A stretch of 64,000 nt of DNA from Mimachlamys varia. Taxonomy: Eukaryota > Mollusca > Bivalvia > Pectinida > Pectinidae. The stretch covers positions 37,968,688 through 38,032,687 of the forward strand of contig OX392535.1 of the NCBI GenBank assembly GCA_947623455.1, in the 5' to 3' direction. Below, piece by piece: positions 50,624-59,830 of the stretch; positions within the stretch are counted from its first letter, which is position 1; each line of letters begins with the position of its first letter. The notes beneath the pieces are model-generated. The model worked only from the letters and a program-made list of their open reading frames with translations, had not been told where the DNA came from and made no database searches. The position numbers were made by a program, and so were the translations under genes.

Positions 50624-51386
50624 AAGAAATAGACAAAACATGAATGGATATGTCATACAATTGTAACCAGGTCACATAATCCGTGTAATACGGCGAGACA
50701 TTTTAGTATATAACATTGTCTTGTTGTTATTCATCAACCTACATATATATTCAATTGTAAGTCTTATATATATAGCTTTTTAACTTATATATATACATAT
50801 ATAGTATTAGTACTCGAGCTTCGATGGATACACCCGTTTATATATAAACATGATTTAGGGCACATTGTGTTTAAACGTCGATTTCGATCCATCCTCACAC
50901 CACAATAAATACGATGTCTAATTCATTACAAAAATCTGACTAATAGCTTTCAAATCTTCACGACAAATGGTAATAACGAGATTTAAAATTTACCCAATGC
51001 TTTAAACCAGGTCACAGTCGAATATTTGCCGAGTACAAAGTTATCTATTACAGCTGTGTGAATGTTTACATACAAACGTTGTGTATACGATTCAATGACG
51101 CGTACAATCGGGAAACAGTGTTCACCAGTATACTTGTAAACTATGTATGTACGATTCGAGACAAACATTCGGAAAGTAATCAAGAAACACATTATCAATG
51201 TCTTTATTTAGTATTACAAACCTGTAAAACCCTATACGTATTCCTTTTAACACTGATAAATCCGTGGAAGCACAGAGTATGTCGGTTACAAATGGCGAAC
51301 AGGTTAACTATTTAAAGCGCCCCCTATAGTATACAGTGTACATGTGTATACATTTAATACACCTATCTACTACATGGGCCTATACA

Positions 51387-51452
51387 GTCGAGCGGTCTAG
51401 GTCTAGATTTCCGACCAAAACGTCCCGAGTTCGACTCTCGCACTAAAACTGT
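51387..51452 (+). other. tRNA-like sequence inside the Polinton leader
   Basis: AGTCGAGCGGTCTAGGTCTAGA resembles a tRNA D-arm/A-box region and CCCGAGTTCGACTCTCG resembles a T-arm/B box, spaced as in a tRNA. The acceptor stem is not convincing, so it is either a SINE remnant or an internal Pol III promoter-like element, not a called tRNA. Confidence 0.4.
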
Positions 51453-51579
51453 CAGAAATTTAATGCTAAAAGTTGACAATTTTTCAGTGTCTAACATACT
51501 CGAGAGACGTTAAAAATACGTCCGGTCGCTTCAAAAACAAATAAAAAATGAAAAAATAAATCTGCAAAAATTCGATTCA

Positions 51580-51627
51580 CCAATCAAATTACCCGATTAC
51601 AATTGAAGGTATCAGAGGGTATAAATA
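51580..51627 (+). promoter_or_regulatory. Promoter P1: CCAAT and TATAAATA, upstream duplicate
   Basis: CCAAT at 51580 and TATAAATA at 51620 are 40 bases apart, exactly as in P2. The surrounding 170 bases (CGTCCGGTCGCTTCAAAAA, CCAATCAAA, GGTATAAATACA, then GGAGGAG) are a diverged duplicate of the P2 region. No open frame follows directly, but GGAGTAAGT (51674) and AAAAGGTAAGTTT (51732) are good splice donors, so P1 may drive a spliced leader to the polymerase. Confidence 0.6.
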
Positions 51628-51776
51628 CAAGTGCGAAAGAACCAAAAAGTCATTCTTAGGCTGCCACTTGGAGGAGTAAGTTAGAAGAAAGAAATATAAA
51701 ATTGAAACAGTACACTGCATACGGAACGAAAAGGTAAGTTTCAGTCCGATTATACAATTTGTAAGTTTATGAACGT

Positions 51777-51911
51777 CTGAGGTGTTTGTCACACATGAAT
51801 TGAGTGTACTGATATAATAACAAATAAGCTTGAAATTTAACTATAGCTTGACAACATTTACGAACTAATCTTAAAACTGAGGTGTTTGTCACACATGAAT
51901 TGAGTGTACTG
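51777..51911 (+). repeat. Pair of identical 35-bp direct repeats, 100 bp apart
   Basis: CTGAGGTGTTTGTCACACAT and the following 15 bases occur at 51777-51811 and again unchanged at 51877-51911. They lie between promoters P1 and P2, within the predicted leader intron. Confidence 0.95.
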
Positions 51912-52189
51912 GATTAGGGCGATGTCACAAGTCCACAACGGAAAGGGGGCGTTATAAAGTGACATGTCCCCGCGATATCCAGGAACATCTTTCCGACCAA
52001 TAATTCATGTGGGCCCATAGGGTGATGCTCCGTTTCTGGTGACAGAAGCGTTGATGTACTTCGTACGAACACCATAGGACTTCGGTCCTTTAGTCAGTTC
52101 ATAGCTACTTAAACACGTCTGCTCGCTTCAAAATCTATGATACATCTGATACAAAACTTGCAAAACATATCTCGAAAAAATTGTATCAA

Positions 52190-52237
52190 CCAATCATAAG
52201 AAGGGAATTACGTCATTGACAAGAAAGGTTATAAATA
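52190..52237 (+). promoter_or_regulatory. Promoter P2 of the polymerase gene
   Basis: CCAAT at 52190, TATAAATA at 52230. A start about 30 bases downstream (near 52260) would give a leader of about 65 bases before ATG 52327. The spacing of CCAAT to TATA matches P1 exactly. Confidence 0.65.
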
Positions 52238-52326
52238 CAGACGTGAAACCGATCAAACTTCATTCTGCAGTAAACAACTAGAGGAGAACACATCGCTAAA
52301 TTTTGCTCTGTTATTTTGTAGAAACC

Positions 52327-55300
52327 ATGGAAAAACGACAAGCTATCGATCAAAGTGCTACTTCGGCTAAGAAGGGAAAGTTTTCTTGTCCAAAGTGTGA
52401 TAAATCTTTTGAACACAAGAAGACTCTCACGAGACATGTTACACAACATGGAGATATCAAATGGAAATGTGGAGTTTGTAACAAAGAGTTTGCGAGAAAA
52501 GATCGGATGACGAGACATGAGAAGGTTCACGGAAAACCACTACATTTATGTTGCGGAAAATCGTTCTGGAGGGCTGATAAATACCGTGAACATTTAAAAG
52601 CGCATAACAAAAACCAACACGGAGGAGCATTGGAAATAGCCAAACACGAAAACAAAGAAAATGCCCAACCTTCAAAAGATCAACCAATTAACACTGACAG
52701 AGTAATTACAGAGATGGAAAACAACTCGGCAAACCCGACTATACAAGTTAATCAGCCAACGGAGAATGACGAATGCCCTGAGGAAGCACTTGGTGGATCC
52801 TTTAAAGTGGTCACTATTCCGGCAGAGGGTAAAGCTAAATTAGACGTCACAACATCCCTTCACCAACACTACGACACCATAAAGAAGAAAATAGAGAGTG
52901 CAGTTATTCAGGGGGGTGTCAAATGGTACCTATCGATCCAAGTCCAATTTTCGAAGCCAAAAGGAGAAACAGTGGAACGCGTTACACCTCATTTTCGCGG
53001 GAAGTGCCAAATTGCTCTGAAATCTAATGACATTGACGAAAACATGCGTGAATCGATACGAAAAATTCAGAATTCATTCACAGAGTATCAGCGCAAGGGT
53101 AGTAATTGGACATTAGACAAAGTGATCCAAATACAGATACATTTTGCCCGATACAAACCTCTCAAAGGGTCCAGTTACATACCACTACCAATCAAACTGA
53201 GATCTAAGCAGGCTGTCATTAACATTCAAAACAAGGACAAAAAATGCTTCATGTGGTCGGTTCTAGCTGCTTTGTATCCAGTCAAGAGAGATTCTCAGCG
53301 TGTTACAAAATACACAGATCATCAAGGTGAACTCGATTTTACAGGTATTTCCTTCCCCGTCAAAGTAGCAGACGTCAGTAAGTTCGAGGCAGGGAACAAG
53401 ATCAGCATCAACGTCTTAGGATATGAAAAAGGTTCATTATTCCCAATCCACGTGACAAAGCAAAGGTTTGATCGACACGTAGATTTACTACTCATATCTG
53501 ATGGACGGAGGTCTCACTACTGTTGGATCAAGAACGTGGACCGGCTTCTGAGTGATCAACACACACATAAAAACCGCTATTTCCACTGCATGTACTGCCT
53601 GCAAGGGTTTACCAAGGAACGAATTCTCAATGACCATATCTCGTACTGTCGTGAGCACGGGACCCAGAAAGTGAAGCTACCTTCAGAAGAGGATAAATGG
53701 TTGTTCTACAAGGATGTCAGAAAACAATTAAAGGTGCCATACATAATATATGCAGACTTCGAGTCATTTCAAGTGCCTATACATAGATGTGAGGTTGACC
53801 CGCAAAAATCACATACTGAGAAGACGACACACCACGTTCCTTCTAGTTTCGCTTACAAAGTTGTAGGTCTCACAAAAGAGACTTCTAATGATCCAGTGAT
53901 TTATAGAGGACCAGATGTGGCGGAAACGTTTGTAAAATGTATGCTGAGAGAGCAGGAAGAAATAGAACAAAAATTTAAAACCGTGAAGCAGATGGTTATG
54001 ACGGGTAGTGATTGGCAAGCTTTCAACAATGCAGTAAACTGTCACATTTGTGGAAAAGAGATGGGCGATGAAAGAGTGCGGGATCATTGCCACGTGACGG
54101 GAGCATTCAGGGGAGCAGCTCACAACGAATGTAACATAAACTACAAGTTTACAGGACGCATTCCGGTCGTCTTCCACAATCTGAGGGGTTATGATTCCCA
54201 TCTTATCATGCAAGCAATAGGAAAGATGTCTGAAAAAGAAATCAAATGTATACCAAATAACATGGAGAAGTACATTTCTTTTTCCATGGGCTGTATGGAC
54301 TTTATCGACAGTTTCCAGTTTATGGGAACGTCACTGGAGAAACTAATAGCAAATTTATCTGTGGAAGGTAAGGACAAGTTCTCACACATGACGCAACATT
54401 TTGGTGACGAGAAAATTGAACTCCTGCTTAAAAAGCAAGTGTACCCCTACGACTACTTCGATGGCCCCCATAAATTTCAGGAGACTAGTCTCCCTCCAAA
54501 GGAAGCGTTCCGCAGTAGTTTGACGGGAGAGGATGTATCGGAAGAAAAGTACCAACACGCTTGCAAAGTGTGGAACGAATTAGGTATACACAATCTTGGT
54601 GAATATTCGGACATATACGTCTTGACAGATGTTCTAGGTCTCGCCGATGTTTTTGAAAACTTCCGAAATCTATGTCTGGATTCCTATGGCCTCGACGCAG
54701 CTCATTTTTACACCGCCCCTGGATTGGCATGGCAAGCAGCATTAAAAATGACAAATGTCAGACTCGAACTGCTTACCGACATCGACCAGCACTTATTCAT
54801 TGAGGAAGGCTTAAGAGGAGGCATATCAATGATAAGTCACCGATTTGCTGAAGCTAACAATCCATACGTCCCAGGTTATGACCCAATGAAACCAAGAGAA
54901 TATATCACTTACTTGGACGCAAACAATTTGTATGGCTGGGCCATGTCACAATACCTGCCGACTCATGACTTCGCTTGGCTTACCGAAACAGCAAAAGACA
55001 TGCTTGATATCACATTAGTCCCTGATGATGCAACAGAGGGATACATATTGGAAGTGGATCTAGAGTACCCACCAGACCTCCACGACCTACACAACGAATA
55101 CCCATTAGCTCCTGAACGGGTAACCGTGGGTAAAGACGAACTGTCCGACTACAGCAAAGTCTTATTTCGGAAGCTGGCAGACTGTGGAAATCCACATGAT
55201 TGTTTGGACCATTACACCTCAGCACAGAAACTCGTTCCAAACCTTGGAAACAAGGAAAAATATGTGGTACACTATAGGAACTTAAAACAATATCTTTCTC

Positions 55301-56256
55301 TTGGAATGAAACTAACAAAAGTCCATAGAGTGTTGACCTTCGAGCAGACGCCATGGTTGAAAATTTATATAGATTACAACACGGAGAAAAGGAAACAATC
55401 CCGAAATACTTTCGAAAAAGATTTCTATAAGTTAATGAACAACAGCGTGTTTGGCAAGACCATGGAGAACTTACGAAAGAGAATGGACGTCAAACTTGTA
55501 AACAGTGAGAAGAAAGCAACTAAATTAACATGCAAGCCGACATTCCACGAGTTCAGAATTTTCTCTGACGATTTAGTCGGTGTTCACATGCTTAAGTCGA
55601 AGTTGTATCTAAATCGACCAATCTACGTTGGATTCAGCATTCTGGACATCTCAAAAACCTTGATGTATGATTTTCATTACAATTACATCAAGCGGAAATT
55701 TGGATCTCATGCCCGCCTTCTCTTTACCGATACCGACAGTCTGGCATATACCATTCAGACGGATGACTTCTACCAACATATGTTAGAGGATAGTGATTTA
55801 TTCGATACATCAGAGTTTAGAAAAGACAATCCCCTGCACAGTACAAAAAATAAGAAAGTTTTGGGCAAAATGAAGGATGAAACACACGGTGACGCGATAC
55901 ATGCATTTGTTGGACTTAAATCTAAGATGTATGCGTATACATACAATACCATGAAAGATATTGATGGTACAGAAGTGATGACACACGTTGAATCGAAGAA
56001 GGCGAAAGGTATCAAAAAGTATGTTATCGAAAACCACACTCGTTTCGAGCAATACAAGGAATGTCTTCTTCAAAACAGAATTATTTTGTCTCAAATGAAT
56101 CAAATCAGAAGTTTCAAGCACCAACTCTATAACATATCGATGACTAAAATAGGTCTGTCACCTTTTGACGACAAACGATATCTGCTAGACGACGGGATCA
56201 CTAGCTATGCATACGGCCACTGGAGGCTACAAAGTAAGGAGAGCGAACTATCCTAG
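52327..56256 (+). CDS. polB: Protein-primed-type family B DNA polymerase of the Polinton
   Basis: A 1309-residue polymerase expected to replicate the linear element in the nucleus from a protein primer bound to its termini. The start is ATG 52327 in an optimal ACCATGG context; the frame is open upstream to 52303 without another ATG. Zinc fingers: C2H2 at 21-41 and 48-68, a degenerate third at 75-93, and another Cys/His unit near 430-450. The 3-prime to 5-prime exonuclease shows Exo I YADFES (D477, E479), Exo II FHNLRGYDSH (D623) and an Exo III region YSDIYVLTDV. Between Exo I and II lies an HNH/endonuclease-VII-like module (C572, C575, DHCH near 588, HNECN near 603). Polymerase motifs: A YLDANNLYG (D864), B KLMNNSVFG (1035-1043), C FTDTDS (D1135, D1137). 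All catalytic residues are intact. It is longer than typical phage pPolB because of the N-terminal extension. The last six codons lie within a module duplicated after the integrase gene. Confidence 0.95.
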   Translation: MEKRQAIDQSATSAKKGKFSCPKCDKSFEHKKTLTRHVTQHGDIKWKCGVCNKEFARKDRMTRHEKVHGKPLHLCCGKSFWRADKYREHLKAHNKNQHGGALEIAKHENKENAQPSKDQPINTDRVITEMENNSANPTIQVNQPTENDECPEEALGGSFKVVTIPAEGKAKLDVTTSLHQHYDTIKKKIESAVIQGGVKWYLSIQVQFSKPKGETVERVTPHFRGKCQIALKSNDIDENMRESIRKIQNSFTEYQRKGSNWTLDKVIQIQIHFARYKPLKGSSYIPLPIKLRSKQAVINIQNKDKKCFMWSVLAALYPVKRDSQRVTKYTDHQGELDFTGISFPVKVADVSKFEAGNKISINVLGYEKGSLFPIHVTKQRFDRHVDLLLISDGRRSHYCWIKNVDRLLSDQHTHKNRYFHCMYCLQGFTKERILNDHISYCREHGTQKVKLPSEEDKWLFYKDVRKQLKVPYIIYADFESFQVPIHRCEVDPQKSHTEKTTHHVPSSFAYKVVGLTKETSNDPVIYRGPDVAETFVKCMLREQEEIEQKFKTVKQMVMTGSDWQAFNNAVNCHICGKEMGDERVRDHCHVTGAFRGAAHNECNINYKFTGRIPVVFHNLRGYDSHLIMQAIGKMSEKEIKCIPNNMEKYISFSMGCMDFIDSFQFMGTSLEKLIANLSVEGKDKFSHMTQHFGDEKIELLLKKQVYPYDYFDGPHKFQETSLPPKEAFRSSLTGEDVSEEKYQHACKVWNELGIHNLGEYSDIYVLTDVLGLADVFENFRNLCLDSYGLDAAHFYTAPGLAWQAALKMTNVRLELLTDIDQHLFIEEGLRGGISMISHRFAEANNPYVPGYDPMKPREYITYLDANNLYGWAMSQYLPTHDFAWLTETAKDMLDITLVPDDATEGYILEVDLEYPPDLHDLHNEYPLAPERVTVGKDELSDYSKVLFRKLADCGNPHDCLDHYTSAQKLVPNLGNKEKYVVHYRNLKQYLSLGMKLTKVHRVLTFEQTPWLKIYIDYNTEKRKQSRNTFEKDFYKLMNNSVFGKTMENLRKRMDVKLVNSEKKATKLTCKPTFHEFRIFSDDLVGVHMLKSKLYLNRPIYVGFSILDISKTLMYDFHYNYIKRKFGSHARLLFTDTDSLAYTIQTDDFYQHMLEDSDLFDTSEFRKDNPLHSTKNKKVLGKMKDETHGDAIHAFVGLKSKMYAYTYNTMKDIDGTEVMTHVESKKAKGIKKYVIENHTRFEQYKECLLQNRIILSQMNQIRSFKHQLYNISMTKIGLSPFDDKRYLLDDGITSYAYGHWRLQSKESELS

Positions 56257-56466
56257 AAAGGTCTTATTTCAGGACCCCGTTGCATGGGAACAGGTGTACA
56301 ATCGACACAGATCATCCAAGTACCATGGATCGGGTGGTAGACGGCTCTCAGTAGCGTAAATATATCATTGTCCATTATAGAGTAGGGGTTTGTATGTACA
56401 GACGGGCACGAGATGGGTCTCTGACTTGTGTTCTGTCTCATTGACAGAGACGATAAAATATTGAAT
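56238..56466 (+). terminator. 3-prime module, copy 1, after polymerase
   Basis: About 225 bases starting GGAGAGCGAACTATCCTAG, inside the last polymerase codons, and running through AGGACCCCGT to GATAAAATATTG. It matches 59607-59830 after the integrase throughout, with substitutions and small indels. GATAAA at 56452 is a weak polyadenylation hexamer variant. A shared 3-prime-processing region is the simplest role; a decayed small gene is also possible. Confidence 0.65.
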
Positions 56467-56491
56467 GTTACAAATGGTCGATTTATTTTTA

Positions 56492-56523
56492 CCAATAATG
56501 CATTGCAACATAGAGTATAAATA
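56492..56523 (+). promoter_or_regulatory. Promoter P3 of the ATPase gene
   Basis: CCAAT at 56492 and TATAAATA at 56516, 66 bases before ATG 56582. The leader GACGAGAACACATCAAC resembles GAGGAGAACACATCGC in the polymerase leader. Confidence 0.65.
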
Positions 56524-56581
56524 GACCTGAAATCTAAAACTTTGTCATTTCATACCTGGACACCGACGAGAACACATCAAC

Positions 56582-56757
56582 ATGAAGCACCAGTGCCGTA
56601 TTTGCTTTAGTGAATATATCTGGCCACATGATTTAAAACGTCACCTAAGACATAAGCATTCGGACGGAGAGGGATTTGTTAATACCAATCAGCAGCAGCA
56701 GCAGCACGAACTATCCAATAAAGATGGTTTTGTACAGTTAGCACACCATACATTTAC

Positions 56758-56802
<45 letters not shown>

Positions 56803-56853
56803 CGGACTTTCCAATAAAGATGGTTTTGTACAGTTAGCACACCATACATTTAC

Positions 56854-56886
<33 letters not shown>

Positions 56887-56947
56887 CGGACTTTCCAATA
56901 AAGATGGTTTTGTACAGTTAGCACACCATACATTTACCCAGCAGCAT

Positions 56948-56994
<47 letters not shown>

Positions 56995-57045
56995 CGGACT
57001 TTCCAATAAAGATGGTTTTGTACAGCTAGCACACAATACACGTAC

Positions 57046-57091
<46 letters not shown>

Positions 57092-58435
57092 GAGTTGGTT
57101 TTTAAACATCCATTTACTGCAACTGTTTCGGGACCGACCTCGTGTGGAAAGACTTATTTTGTCAAAACACTGCTTCAAAATTGTATGGTAAAAGTATCAC
57201 CACCACCACAGCGTATTTTATGGCTGTACAAACGGTGGCAACCACTTTATGACGTCATCAAAGCAACAGTCTACCCTTCAGTAGAATTCATCCAAGGGAT
57301 TCCTATGGATTTAGATCAAGATTCTTTCATAAATCCCAGTGTTAAAAACTTGGTAATATTGGATGATCTCATGTCGTCAGCGAGTAAGGACCCTCGCATA
57401 AACGAATTATTTACGGAAGGGAGCCACCACAGAAATTTATCAGTCATAGCCATCAATCAAAACCTTTACTACAACAAAGATCCAACACAGAGGAGGAATT
57501 GCCACTATTTGGTATTGTTCAACAATCCTATCGATAAACAGCAGGTCATGACTCTTGCAAGACAGATGTATCCCGAAAATGTACAACATCTGATGACGCA
57601 TTTCAAACAGGCTACCAGTAAACCGTACGGATATCTTCTCGTCGATTTGAAGCCATCCACTCCAGAATCGTTACGCATGCGCAGTGACATATTTTCTGTA
57701 CAGCCTATAAAAGGACAGAAAGATCAAGCTAATGCTCATTTTGAGGCTGATACTCCAACCGAGCAGACGTATTCCAAGCAGCAGCAGCAGCAACAACAAC
57801 AACAGCAAACTGTAGACGAAACACATCTACTACAAGAAGAGATGTCCGCCTGTGATGATTGTGGTATCATGTTCCAAGACATACACGATTTACAGAGACA
57901 CTTGAAAACCTGGTGTCCAGAAAACGATTCCCGTAAAAGGAAACGAGAATCAATAGACGAAGAGGAACCAGAACCAAAAAGGTGGATCTCATACAAGTCT
58001 GACGAGGAAAGTGATGAAAGTGAAGAAAATGAGGTTTTCAAATCCTTGATGAATGAAGCAGAGTCTTCGAACGAGGTTAAATGGAATAAAAAGTATGAGA
58101 AATACGTAAACGAGGGCATGTCTGATGACGAAGCACAGACGAAAGCGAACGAGAAAATGGAATCTGAAGATATGAAGCAATTTTACCAAAATTATAAAGC
58201 CATTATCCAGTACGTTCTTCAGCTAAGAAATGGCAAGATTCACAAAAAGATTATGGATGATGTAACAGACTTCATAGAAGATGGTTATGGAGATAGTAAA
58301 GCGATCAAGATGGCACTTAAAAAAAATCGTCATGTTTTAGAAGAGTTGTGGGACGATGACTCCGAAGATGATGGATCAGACGACGACTCCGAAGTTGATA
58401 AATCAGATGATGACTCCGATATAGATGAAAACTGA
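56582..58435 (+). CDS. P-loop (packaging-type) ATPase with zinc fingers and Gln-rich repeats
   Basis: 617 residues. A C2H2 finger lies at 5-26. Residues 37-170 hold four near-identical copies of LSNKDGFVQLAHHTFTQ separated by Gln tracts of about 5 to 17 residues. The ATPase core follows: FKHPFTATVSGPTSCGKT with Walker A G184-T191 (K190), Walker B VILDD (D261, D262), and a conserved LSVIAINQN stretch. This fits the viral genome-packaging ATPase class related to poxvirus A32 and the Polinton ATPase (family knowledge). A second Gln tract is near 400-410, a C2HC finger is at C424, C427, H440, C445, an Arg/Lys-rich probable nuclear signal follows (RKRKRE), and the C-terminus is very acidic. The start ATG 56582 lies 66 bases past a TATA box. 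It ends 17 bases before the first integrase ATG. Its role without a capsid is unclear; DNA pumping, replication support or use of helper capsids are all inference. Confidence 0.88.
56690..57091 (+). repeat. Coding repeat: four Gln-tract-linked units
   Basis: CAG runs alternate with AATAAAGATGGTTTTGTACA-containing units encoding NKDGFVQLAH. Units 1-3 are almost identical at the nucleotide level; unit 4 has CACAATACACGTACC for CACCATACATTTACC. The CAG tracts are nearly pure, so they are recent and probably length-variable. Confidence 0.95.
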
Positions 58436-58443
58436 TATAAATA
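58436..58443 (+). promoter_or_regulatory. Promoter P4 of the integrase gene (TATAAATA)
   Basis: TATAAATA begins on the base immediately after the ATPase stop TGA. A transcription start about 30 bases later would fall after ATG 58453, making ATG 58498 (62 bases from the TATA box, as in the ATPase gene) the likely first usable start. No CCAAT box is seen because the upstream DNA is coding. Confidence 0.6.
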
Positions 58444-58452
58444 TAGTGTATC

Positions 58453-59607
58453 ATGTCTAAAAGTTTCATTTCAACGTCTAGCACTCGACGAGGAAAGATG
58501 CCTTCCTGGGAGGATTATTTAAGAGATATTTATTATAACCCTGCAAAGGCGGGGAGTTTCTCCGGACCCGACAAATTGTTTAGATATGTACGAAAAGAGG
58601 GAAAATACGTCATCAGCAAATATAAAATAAGAAAATGGTTGCAACGTCAAGAGCCGTACAGCCTTCAGAGATCCATCCGACGTCCATTCAAGCGAAACAA
58701 AATCATTGTGACGGGTATCGACGACCAATGGTCGGCTGATCTCATGGACATGGTCAAGTTCAAGAGTGAAAACGATGGTTATGCTTATGTACTTGTTGTC
58801 ATTGACGTGTTCTCAAAGTATCTGTGGATGAGAGCCCTCAAAGACAAGAAAGGTGTATCTGTTGTGAAAGCACTACAAGACATTTTATCCAAAGGGAGAC
58901 AGCCTGGTCGGATACGTACCGATAAAGGTCAGGAATTTAGATCGAAAGAGGTGAATGCACTCCTGAATAGATACGACATACAACATCTCTATGCGCAAAA
59001 CGAATCCAAAGCAGCAGTATCTGAGCGTGTCATCAAGACCATAAAATCCAGATTGTACAGGTATTTCACACACAGAAGAAACTATGAATACGTTAAGCAA
59101 TTACAAACGTTTGCTGACAGCTATAATCAAACATATCACCGGACGATTGGTATGTCCCCAGTGAATGTGTCTAAAGATAATGAGACGTCTATCTGGTGGA
59201 GAATGTATTGGCCGAGAAAACAACCAGTCTTACCGAAAACGAAGAAGGTTCGTAAACCTTTTAAGTTTAAAGTTGGAGATAAAGTAAGGCTGTCCCATTT
59301 GAGAAACCTTTTCTCCCGAGAATATGACCAAAAATGGACGGGGGAGATATTCACCATTTCTCAAAAGATACTTCGCGGAGGCTTAGCAGTGTATAGAGTC
59401 AAAGACTATGATGGAGACGAGATCAAAGGAACATTCTACCAGTCCGAGCTACAGAAAATAGATGTCAGGGACGATGATATGTGGAAAGTGGAGACCACTC
59501 TGAAAACCAGAGGAAAGGGTCGAAACAAACAATACTATGTGAAATGGCTTCACTGGCCGAAGAAATTTAACTCCTGGATCAATGCGTCCGATATAACCGA
59601 TTTGTAG
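58453..59607 (+). CDS. int: DDE integrase with C-terminal chromodomain (Polinton integrase)
   Basis: 384 residues from ATG 58453, or 369 from Met16 (ATG 58498), which I favour: it lies 62 bases past the TATAAATA and the protein then starts MPSWEDYLRD. Integrase of the retrovirus/LTR-retrotransposon superfamily, which joins element DNA ends to host DNA and leaves the 6-bp duplication. Residues 40-90 are a basic DNA-binding N-terminal region. The catalytic core has WSADLMDM (D96), IRTDKGQEF (D157) and AAVSERVIKTIK (E191), a 33-residue D-to-E spacing slightly shorter than the retroviral 35. An SH3-like region follows near 270-335 (KVGDKVRLSH). Residues 343-384 are a chromodomain (YYVKWLHWPKKFNSW), which in other transposons can bind modified histones. 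All three acidic residues are present and the frame is intact. It shares a polyadenylation region with the upstream ATPase. Confidence 0.94.
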   Translation: MSKSFISTSSTRRGKMPSWEDYLRDIYYNPAKAGSFSGPDKLFRYVRKEGKYVISKYKIRKWLQRQEPYSLQRSIRRPFKRNKIIVTGIDDQWSADLMDMVKFKSENDGYAYVLVVIDVFSKYLWMRALKDKKGVSVVKALQDILSKGRQPGRIRTDKGQEFRSKEVNALLNRYDIQHLYAQNESKAAVSERVIKTIKSRLYRYFTHRRNYEYVKQLQTFADSYNQTYHRTIGMSPVNVSKDNETSIWWRMYWPRKQPVLPKTKKVRKPFKFKVGDKVRLSHLRNLFSREYDQKWTGEIFTISQKILRGGLAVYRVKDYDGDEIKGTFYQSELQKIDVRDDDMWKVETTLKTRGKGRNKQYYVKWLHWPKKFNSWINASDITDL

Positions 59608-59830
59608 GAGAGTGAACTATCCTAGAAAGGTCCAATGTCAGGACCCCGTAATATGGGAAAGGACGTTCACAGATCGCTCAAGTACTACAGGATGGGTGAT
59701 AGATGGCTCTCGTGTAGTTGTAAATATTCATTTGTCCATGATAGATTAGGTATTCTTTGTAAGGATGGATGTAGGATGGCTCTCCGACCTACATTCATTC
59801 AATCGCGACGGGGAAAATAAAATATTGTAC
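59607..59830 (+). terminator. 3-prime module, copy 2, after integrase
   Basis: Starts GGAGAGTGAACTATCCTAG at the last base of the integrase stop and ends AAAATAAAATATTG. It matches 56238-56466. It contains a canonical AATAAA at 59816-59821. No polyadenylation signal lies between the ATPase and integrase genes, so both transcripts probably end here. Confidence 0.7.
59635..59820 (+). other. Possible small frame within 3-prime module copy 2
   Basis: A 61-codon frame with a CSCKYS...CKDGC Cys pattern. The equivalent frame in module copy 1 is broken by stops and indels, so it is either a decayed duplicated gene kept here by chance or non-coding. No function proposed. Confidence 0.2.

Noticed and set aside
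52303..52326. Earlier start of the polymerase frame at a TTG
   Set aside because: No ATG in this stretch. ATG 52327 has an optimal context, and the upstream bases look like a splice acceptor.
53809..55354. Minus-strand frames of 66-134 codons under the polymerase gene
   Set aside because: Shadows of the strongly supported + strand coding sequence.
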